Of a stretch of DNA of 64,000 bases, positions 57,265-64,000 are shown piece after piece. Source of the stretch: Liolophura sinensis (taxonomy: Eukaryota > Mollusca > Polyplacophora > Chitonida > Chitonidae). The DNA lies in NCBI RefSeq assembly GCF_032854445.1, contig NC_088295.1, positions 62,293,249 to 62,357,248 of the forward strand, in the 5' to 3' direction. The stretch's first letter is position 1; every line of letters starts with the position of its first letter. Both the position numbers and the translations under genes were made by a program. Below the pieces are notes generated by a model. It searched no databases. It saw only the letters and a list, made by a program, of their open reading frames with translations, and had not been told where the DNA came from.

Positions 57265-58525
57265 TGTCACATTCTTGTAATGATGTTTGTCAATACATTT
57301 GGTGAATTAGGAAAGAATATAAATAACAGCATTTTAACAGAAAGGGAAGATGCCCATAGAACTAACGCTATGCAGTTTTTCAATTGTTGTCAACATACTA
57401 ACAATAGCTACGTTAACAGTGATCTTCGATTCATTTTTACAAGCGAAGTTGTTGTAAAACGAACGGCAACAATGTTTGAGTTAAAATTTCGTCTGACTAC
57501 TGAATATCACATATGTATGTGTGCTAAGTTGAGTTTCTACACACCTTATATGGGTAAAATGGTATGCAAGATTTTTTTTCGTGTTTTGTCATGTTAAATG
57601 GTTTCTTAAATATTGGTGAGAGCATGACACAGACGACGCTGCCATCGCAACAGAAAAAAAAAACTTGACTGATGTGCGACGCATGTGCATTTCAAACGTT
57701 CATCCCACGATCAATGACCAGAAGAACATCATTTTCCAGCAACAATAACGACATTCAAATCTACTCGTCGCGGCTGAAAAAGAGTAAGGCTATCAAAACG
57801 TTGCAGTAAGGTACAAGTAGGACTACAGTTTCTTCTAATAACATTAGGGTGTGGTTCAGCCGGTATCGTTGTGAAAGTAACTCATATTTTTTGCCCTTTG
57901 AGGTACTTTTGAGCCAAACAATTACCTGGATTGCAGAGTACTGTAAGCTTGTCATTCGCTTTTGATTTCGTGAAGCCATCGATAGGAAACTTCAAGATAT
58001 TTCCGTTGAAGTGTGTATGTAATTAATGGTTATGAACGAGAAATATCACTTAAATCCTTCATTATCATAATAAAGCAATACTTCACGAGGAATATAGCAA
58101 GGTAATTAACCAGATCGCAGATATTTATTGTAATTAGGCGATACATATAAGTCACTAATCCAAAATCAATTGCTCCTTAACGTTATCCGGTATGCCAAGA
58201 GTTTGTGAGATAAAAAAAAGCTTTACCGACTAATCCAAAAATGTGGGACAGAATTATCGGCCTTATTTTATGGAGGCCATTAAAACTACAAATAAGTGCA
58301 TTCTGTGAGCGAGCCTGAACTGAGGCAACGCTTGCGCTAGTCAGCTTGATCTTGGCTGAATAGTGCATGCTCGTAAATTAAAACATTGTAAATGTAAAAC
58401 ATATAGGATAAAAAAGTGCTATCTCACCACTATCCCACCATTAGTTATCATGCAACATTCTATTAAAAAGCCACTGGCCTTCAGTGGTCAACAGATATGT
58501 AGACCTGCTGCCCGAACCATTGTCC
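57265..58525. other. No feature recognised
   Basis: No gene or repeat beyond the tail of the long open stretch described for the preceding repeat. Confidence 0.4.
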
Positions 58526-58530
58526 AGTAG

Positions 58531-58597
58531 CCTATAACCAGTCCACAACCCGCCCATAACCAGTCTGAAATAGGGTATAACCAGTCTACGAGGACTA
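58531..58597 (+). repeat. 22-bp tandem repeat, three units
   Basis: ATAACCAGTC occurs at 58534, 58556 and 58577, with partly conserved spacers (CTATAACCAGTCCACAACCC, CCATAACCAGTCTGAAATAG, GTATAACCAGTCTACGAGG). Confidence 0.8.
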
Positions 58598-58901
58598 CAT
58601 TCACATGTACGTTCACCACAGACAAATCAGTGTCATTTCCATGGCTCGATCTTAATCTTTCTAAAATATTTAGACCACTAAGATTACAATATTAACAGGG
58701 AAATATTTCAAAATAAACTGACATCTTTTCATGAACAGTCTTTAGTCCTTTGACAGTAGATATCGCTCCTTTTATTAAAGCTGTGAGCCTGGTTGTTCAA
58801 AACTGGTTCAAGACTTAATGTCAGATTAAAGTTTAAGCCAAGTCTTCAATTTAATACTAAGCTTAATAAAAACTGTGTAACATTATATAAAATGTGAACT
58901 G

Positions 58902-59080
58902 GATTTATTTATTTATTTTATTTCATTCGTGTTTTACGCCGTACTCAAGAATATTTCACTTATACGACGGCGACCAGCATTATGGTGGGTGGAAACCGGG
59001 CACAGCCCGGGGGAAACCTACGACCATCCGCAGGCTGCTGTCAGACCTTCCCACGTACGGCCGGAGAGGAAGGCAGCATG
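58902..59080 (-). mobile_element. Family A SINE, 5'-truncated, with TSD
   Basis: Tail (TTTA)n at left, TTTTACGCCGTACTCAAGAA, CGGGCACAGCCCGGGGG, CATCCGCAGGCTGCTGTCAG and GGCCGGAGAGGAAGGCAGCA. Flanks AAAATGTGAACTG (58889-58901) and AAAATATGAACTG (59081-59093) form a 13-bp duplication with one mismatch. The tRNA-like head is absent. Confidence 0.9.
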
Positions 59081-59094
59081 AAAATATGAACTGA

Positions 59095-60265
59095 AACTGC
59101 TGCTGTTATAGTTTGACTTTGGAGAACTGCACTGGCTGCTGAGTTTGGCTAAAAATTTCAGTATAAAATATGACTTAATACCAGTATTCGTTAATACAGT
59201 TTCGAGCAATTGCGTCGTGTTCTTTTCGTACACTTTTGGACTACATACAATCTGCATGAAAATATTTTATTTCAATCTATCCTCCTACCGCCTTAGTAAA
59301 AACATTATTCAAGCGTTCAGAGAATCGCTGTTTATTTAATTGCATACGTATGAACAGGTTATTCGATCCGGTATGAGACGTAGGCCAATTCACCTTTGTC
59401 CAGTATCGACGAATTATATGGCTATTAATTCAAGGATATAGACGGCCCAGTTCTCGGTCAGTTGGTAGCACTGCTGGACTGGTTCTACTCCAAACACTAA
59501 GCATTACTGACAGTGAAGAATAATTTCCATACATATATTCTAGTCCCTGGATACTCAACCACTGCTATCATCCACGGGCAATTTGTCTGCTATCGCCAGT
59601 GTTTGTATTGGCGGAGTTACAGATGCATAGATTCAAAGCTTACCAGATCAACACCCAGTGGGGCATACTGTTGATTGGATGTACATACATGTATATCAAT
59701 GTCACTCTCTACACAAAACATTAACTGATTCCAAAACTTCAAACTATCAAAAAAGCAATAAAGGCCATACAATTATTTTTCCCAATGGCTTTATGTGATT
59801 CACAAATCTAGTGCTGCTTTCAGCAATGACGTTACCATTGTCCGGACAGAAAGTATAATAATAAAAAAAGGAAAACATTGCCAAAAAGTTGACCTCATCA
59901 GAGCCAGTTTCCGTTGAAGCTCATTTCTAACTAACCCCGGATCGATCGGGGCAAAGTAATGGTGGTCTGTGACCGCAATTTCCACACAAGCAAAATCTGA
60001 CCATGACTGAGTCAACCATAATAGTACGAGTTACAGGGTATGACAACAACCACGCCGAAGGCCAGACGTTAAAAATTTGCTCTGGTAAATACTTGTATCC
60101 CCATATCCGTTGGTTAAATGGCACGTTTAGGCCAATTTTTTACAAAACAATCCTATGTGTTCACTGCAGTCTTTTCTATTCTTTATCTTGACCAAGGCCT
60201 CGATTTACTATTTAAAAAATTGACAGCAATTGTTGGGCAATTGCCCTGCGATGGTAAATATCTGG
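59095..60265. other. No gene; possible tRNA-like scrap
   Basis: CAGTTCTCGGTCAGTTGGTA near 59450 is loosely D-arm-like, but no B box follows at the right distance. No gene recognised. Confidence 0.35.
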
Positions 60266-60280
60266 TAAAAGATTGAAGAT

Positions 60281-60439
60281 CTCTGGCCGTACGTGCAAAG
60301 GTCTTCCAGCAACCTGCGGATGTCGTGGGTTTCTCCCCGGGCTCGGCCCGGTTTCCTCTCACCACAATGGTGGCTGCCCTCGTATAAGTGAAAAATTCTT
60401 GAGTACGACGTAAAACACCAATCAAATAAATAAATAAAT
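60281..60439 (+). mobile_element. Family A SINE, 5'-truncated, with probable TSD
   Basis: Starts at CTCTGGCCGTACGTGCAAAG, runs through CCCCGGGCTCGGCCCGG and GAGTACGACGTAAAACACCA to a clean (AAAT)n tail. Flanks AAAAGATTGAAGAT (60267-60280) and AAAACATTGAAGAT (60440-60453) differ at one base. The 5' breakpoint is the same as in the copy at 22401, close to that at 24759, suggesting a preferred point of reverse-transcription arrest or a headless subfamily. Confidence 0.88.
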
Positions 60440-60459
60440 AAAACATTGAAGATAAATTA

Positions 60460-61235
60460 AAGGAGATCATATAAATGAAAGTTTTGTTATAATGGTAATA
60501 TTTCCGCCCTAATAGCCCCTTCCCGAAAGTGATTTACCTCCCCCTGAATCACTACAGCTCTTCTTCGTTGGAGGTGCCATTATTTTCTCGCACTAAAGTG
60601 TTTACGACTAACAAAAAGTGGAAAGTGTAATCTATGCTTCGAAACAGACATTCCTATGCCAGCCGTCAATCAAAATGGACGTTTCGGGTGAATATTCGCA
60701 AGGTCAGTTCCCAAGACCACGTTTAACATAGACCACAAGAGAACTCAGAAAATATATGAAATACAAAATTAAGACGGTATCATGCATAGAGGTTATATAA
60801 TGATGTTGGAAAGACACAAGGAATATTCTAGGCTAATGAATGAAACCAGTTTTCAAATCGTGTGCTATGCTTGCATATGCTAATCGATCATCAAAATAAG
60901 CATTTCATTTGAGCTTTGAAACCAAACCAGTGTAAATAAGGGAAAACTTACGACTATTAATTATAAGAGATATTGTGATGTGTGGAAAAACAACTGGCTG
61001 GTTTAACTATCAGATCAGCGATAGGCCTTACACAAAACCAAACAAAGAAACACAAAGACGCTTGAATAAGCTCAATGCATATATTCTAACAAAATACACA
61101 AATAATACAACTGACAATAATATACAAAACAATACAAATAATTACAAATACATATATGTAATCTCTTACTAAAGGCAGCGTCCAAATGCGGATGGTTACC
61201 AAAGACGAATCAGTCTACGTAAATATAACATCCAC
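60460..61235. other. No feature recognised
   Basis: AT-rich, no gene; an AATACAAATAATACAACTGA-type A-rich stretch is at 61090-61160. Confidence 0.4.
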
Positions 61236-61239
61236 AGTT

Positions 61240-61335
61240 AAGAGGAGTGAGTGAGTGAGTGTTTGGGGTTTAGGGTCGTACTTTACAATTTTTCAGTCAT
61301 ATGACGACGATAGTTTAAGAGGACGACAGTCCGAT
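61240..61335. mobile_element. Family E SINE-like fragment
   Basis: GAGTGAGTGAGTGTTTGGGG, then TTTAGGGTCGTACTTTACAA, TTTTTCAGTCATATGACGAC and G. The best-preserved family E core in the window; it supplies the start of the 98-codon open stretch at 61255-61551, which I do not treat as a gene. Confidence 0.6.
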
Positions 61336-61645
61336 AAAGTGACCAGCTGCAGTGGGCACGGCCCGCTAAGGATGTTTATTCGCCAACTGCATGTGAAGAT
61401 GCAACTGAAGATGAACACGAAGTCACTGGGATGGGTAAACTGGGATGAAATGTACGTAATCGCACAAAGAGACAATGAGCGATACAAGCTCCAGAATAAT
61501 GTCTCAGGAAATAGCAAGGTGCCTAACACGAGCTCACAAAATGCTACTTAGAGATTATGGAGTACAAATGAAGACTGTCGAATGGCCCGAAAGCCGATAT
61601 CTCCAAACCCAGCAAAATCTTTCACAGTGATTGAGGGTAAAAAAA

Positions 61646-61766
61646 GACTGCTCTCGAAAGGACTTGAGAAAATGACTGCTCACAAGTGGACTTGAGTAAA
61701 TGACTGCTCACAAGTGGACTTGAATGATTGACTGCTCACATGTGGACTTGAATGAATGACTGCTAG
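61646..61766 (+). repeat. 28-bp tandem repeat, about four units
   Basis: GACTGCTC starts at 61646, 61674, 61702, 61730 and 61758 (28-bp period). Units read GACTGCTCACAAGTGGACTT plus GAATGAAT-like spacers. Confidence 0.92.
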
Positions 61767-61769
61767 CTT

Positions 61770-62210
61770 AACCACTCCGTCGCTCATATTTATAGACTAA
61801 TGTAAAGAAAATTCTGGATGGTTTGATCGTAAACATGTTTACAACACCGATACGTTTCCAGAATGTATACCCTATGTACAATACCACTAAACTCATAAAC
61901 ACTGAATCCTCGAGAATGTTCAGCTGAATCACAGCGCAGGCTATTACGTACACAGCGAGAAAAATGTATGCCAGACACTGACAAATAAAAAAATAAAAAA
62001 TATAATGCAATGTTAACAGATGGGATTCGTAACAATAGAGTATAAGAGTGAGTATTCATGCTGGACGTCTATGTCTTCGTGCAGAATGGATTTGTTGAAG
62101 GGCTACACATCTGTTTTTTTTTTTTGGCTGCCATCATTTATCTAGACGAAAAATGTTTCACCACTGCGCAAGGGATCATTTCTTCAAGAGACATATATCC
62201 AGATCTTCCA
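61770..62210. other. No feature recognised
   Basis: Overlapping minus-strand stretches of 80-89 codons exist (61768-62059) without recognisable features. A T-run lies at about 62115-62125. Confidence 0.35.
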
Positions 62211-62214
62211 GAGT

Positions 62215-62900
62215 CTGGTGGAATTAACATGTCCTTTGCCACCAGATGCAAGCAGAATTCTCACGCTGGCTTCCAAATCAGCGGCGATGTTTTTTTCTTT
62301 TCTTTTTGTGGCTGTCCATTAATCACATTAAGCCGGAATCGGACGAACAAATTCAGACGTCTATTGAGGTTCTCAGCTTGCCCAGCAACCTTAAAAATCT
62401 GATAAATGAGAGGCATGTCCATTCCTGCCTGGCGTGGTTTCACCCTGTTGTCTGTCAATCTTAGTCATTTGCATGTAGTTACGTCAGCGTGGGCCAAGTG
62501 GACTTCCACTTGGCATAACGGGTGTGATACATGTGATATATGTCTTGAGGCAATGTGGCTCAGTAAATCTTTGTCATCAGGAATATTTAAATGAGCTTCT
62601 CACTTAGAAAGCCCAGGATGAACAACTTCCGGGCTACAAGCGTCTAAAAAAACTCTTAGCAGCGTTTTTCTATCGACTAAGCAGGTACTACGACACTCCA
62701 TGGCTTCTGCCAAATCAATTCTTCCTCGATTTACACAGTTCAGAGAAAATGTCTCCGATTAACACATAATTTCTCCTGGAATTGTATGAGGATTGATCAT
62801 CTGTCTGAGTAACATCCATCACTCCGGGAGAAAAAGGAACAGTCTGGTGACGAAATTCGGCCCAATAAGTGATCTTCACTGATCTCCACACACAGCTTAT
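62215..62900 (-). pseudogene. Block G copy 2: coding-like paralog, partly open
   Basis: The minus-strand partner of 47280-48030. Segment 1 is open for about 69 codons on the minus strand (from near 62924 to a TGA at 62715-62717) and contains PGVMDVTQ, NYVLIGDIF and CKSR. Segment 2 is an ATG-initiated stretch of 65 codons (62261-62458) with PLIYQI, RLN, VINGQP and a Lys-rich C-terminus. A third open stretch between them carries IPDD and HADVTTCK. The segments are in different frames or split by stops, so this may be a decayed single-exon ORF or separate exons. The protein is not recognised. Confidence 0.5.
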
Positions 62901-63104
62901 GAGAACAGATCTCTTTCCGTAAATCAGTTATTCAATAGACAGAAGACTGAAGACCCCTATTTTAAAGTAAATCCAACAAACATTCTACGGAAATCTAAGA
63001 TCATGACAATATTTTGTATAAAGTTAAAGTTCTTTTATTTTACTTTACGTTGTAAGATATTCACAAAACATTCAACAGAAGTGATTATTTACTTGTTTTC
63101 CTGG

Positions 63105-63505
63105 TTTATCATTATGCTTGTGTGTTTGTTACGCTTGTTTGCTTGTTTATCATCTTCCTTGCATGTTTGTTATGCTTGTTTGTTTATTTATCGTCTTGCG
63201 TGTATGTTCATTATGCTTGTTTGCTAGCTCTTTCTTGTATGTTTGTTATGCTTCTTTGCTTGATTATCGTCTTGCTGGTGTGTTTATGTAGGTCTGCTTG
63301 ATTATCGTCTGGCTTGTGTGTTTGTTATGTTGATTTGCTTGATTATCGTCTGGCTTTGGTGTTTGTTATGTTGATTTGCTTGATTATCGTCTGGCTTGTG
63401 TTTTTGTTATGTTGATCTGCTTGATTATCGTCTGGCTTGTGTTTTTGTTATGTTGATTTGCTTGATTATCGTCTGGCTTGTGTGTTTGTTATACTTCCTT
63501 GCTTG
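63105..63505 (+). repeat. 41-bp T/G-rich tandem repeat
   Basis: TTGATTATCGTCTGGCTTGT recurs at 63298, 63339, 63380, 63421 and 63462 (41-bp period after a first 38-bp step from 63260). Each unit continues with GTTTTTGTTATGTTGATTTG-like sequence. Upstream units to about 63105 are more diverged (TTGTTTGCTTGTTTATCATC). Confidence 0.92.
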
Positions 63506-63537
63506 TTTTTGTTTCCTTTCTTACTTGTTTAACCTTT

Positions 63538-63690
63538 AGTCGTGCGTGGGAAGGTCTGGTGACAACCTGTCTGTGAGTTTCCTTCGGCTATGTCCGTTTT
63601 TCTGACATTCTAGCCACCGTCGAAAAAGTGAAATATTCTTGAGTTCGGTGTAAAATACCAATCAAAAAGTGAACAAAACGAATTAAATAA
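63538..63690 (+). mobile_element. Family A SINE, 5'-truncated, diverged
   Basis: CGTGCGTGGGAAGGTCTGGT, TCTAGCCACCGTCGAAAAAG, TGAAATATTCTTGAGTTCGG and TGTAAAATACCAATCAAAAA are the SINE body and 3' end on the plus strand. It sits inside the T-rich tract, separating the 41-bp array from the irregular tract that follows. Confidence 0.75.
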
Positions 63691-63920
63691 ATCAATATTT
63701 GCTTAGTTTGTTTGCTTGTTTAATCGCTTTGTTTCTTCCTTAGTTTCTTTCTTTGCTTTCTTGCTTGATTGTTATGTTTGGTTGCTTTTCTCGCTTGCAT
63801 GCTTCTAGTTTGTTTCTTTGATTCCTTGCTTGCTTCTTTGTTCCTTTTCTCCTTTGCTTTCTTTCTTGGTTGTTACGCTTTCTTGCTTGTTTGTGTGGTT
63901 GTTTACTTCCTCGTTTACTT
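63691..63920 (+). repeat. Irregular CTTGTTTG/CTTTC-rich tract
   Basis: Almost purine-free apart from G (CTTGCTTG, TTTGTTTC, TTCTTTGC and similar), lacking a fixed period. It resembles a degenerated continuation of the upstream 41-bp array. Confidence 0.7.
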
Positions 63921-64000
63921 CGGGGTTTAACCTGGCTTCGAACACCATTTCATTCCATACGGCGCGAACGGATCGTCTCAGATATTTGTCACTTATCTGA

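Noticed and set aside
57169-57597. Longest open stretch (142 codons) as a gene
   Set aside because: It starts inside a family B repeat, has no recognisable domain or splice sites, and its length is not surprising for random stretches in 64 kb on six frames.
58795-58850. Fifth family C element
   Set aside because: CAAGACTTAATGTCAG at the left looks similar, but the interior and the second end do not match the other copies.
61255-61551. 98-codon plus-strand stretch as a gene
   Set aside because: Its first third is the family E repeat core, and the rest has no recognised feature.
63260-63500. 41-bp period repeats as a possible CRISPR
   Set aside because: The whole period is repeated, including the part that would be spacer, and composition is simple T/G-rich.

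Overview
The window looks like intergenic or intronic DNA from an invertebrate nuclear genome. It is AT-rich, has no long open reading frame on either strand (the longest stop-free stretch from an ATG is about 140 codons), and carries no bacterial-style operons, rRNA genes or intact transposase or reverse transcriptase. It is crowded with short interspersed repeats. The commonest is a tRNA-headed SINE of about 265 bp with a GCCC-GGG rich body and an (AAAT)n tail. Repeats of this general kind are familiar from molluscs and other lophotrochozoans, so a mollusc is my best guess; this is inference, not proof.

I group the repeats into provisional families named here. Family A is the tRNA-headed SINE: at least 16 copies on both strands, five with visible target-site duplications. 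Family B is a roughly 270-285 bp element with no tail: ten copies, four of them clustered at 49.5-50.9 kb, two of them split by family A insertions. Family C is a roughly 165-190 bp MITE-like element with imperfect terminal inverted repeats (four copies). Family E is a short module after (GAAT/GAGT)n. Family F covers SINEs with different tRNA-like heads but a related 3' body. Tandem repeats are frequent: 79-bp units at 1.3 kb, 29-bp at 24 kb, two identical 317-bp units at 29.5-30.1 kb, 24-bp at 31.1 kb, about 515-bp diverged units at 32.6-33.6 kb, about 18-bp at 45.8 kb, 28-bp at 61.7 kb and 41-bp at 63.2 kb.

Protein-coding signal is faint but present in three places. Two pairs of paralogous blocks lie in inverted orientation about 14-15 kb apart: block D at 5.2-5.7 kb (+) and 19.3-19.8 kb (-), and block G at 47.3-48.0 kb (+) and 62.2-62.9 kb (-). 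Within each pair the similarity is visible at the amino-acid level. In G the gaps I can see inside the aligned reading frame are multiples of three, yet each member carries stops or frameshifts. They look like relics of genes or of a mobile element's coding region that I do not recognise. Third, the minus strand at 50,990-52,004 holds two open segments bounded by good splice-site matches with compatible phase: a possible pair of exons of an unknown gene.

Layout: 0-8 kb, SINEs, family B, the 79-bp array and block D copy 1; 8-20 kb, mostly unremarkable, one full-length SINE at 13.6 kb and block D copy 2 at the end; 20-33 kb, minisatellites, the MITE inverted pair and the 317-bp duplication; 33-47 kb, sparse, with scattered SINEs; 47-52 kb, block G copy 1, a B/C repeat cluster and the candidate exons; 52-61 kb, nearly empty; 61-64 kb, block G copy 2 and T-rich arrays. 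All similarity statements come from reading by eye; no alignment or database search was run.
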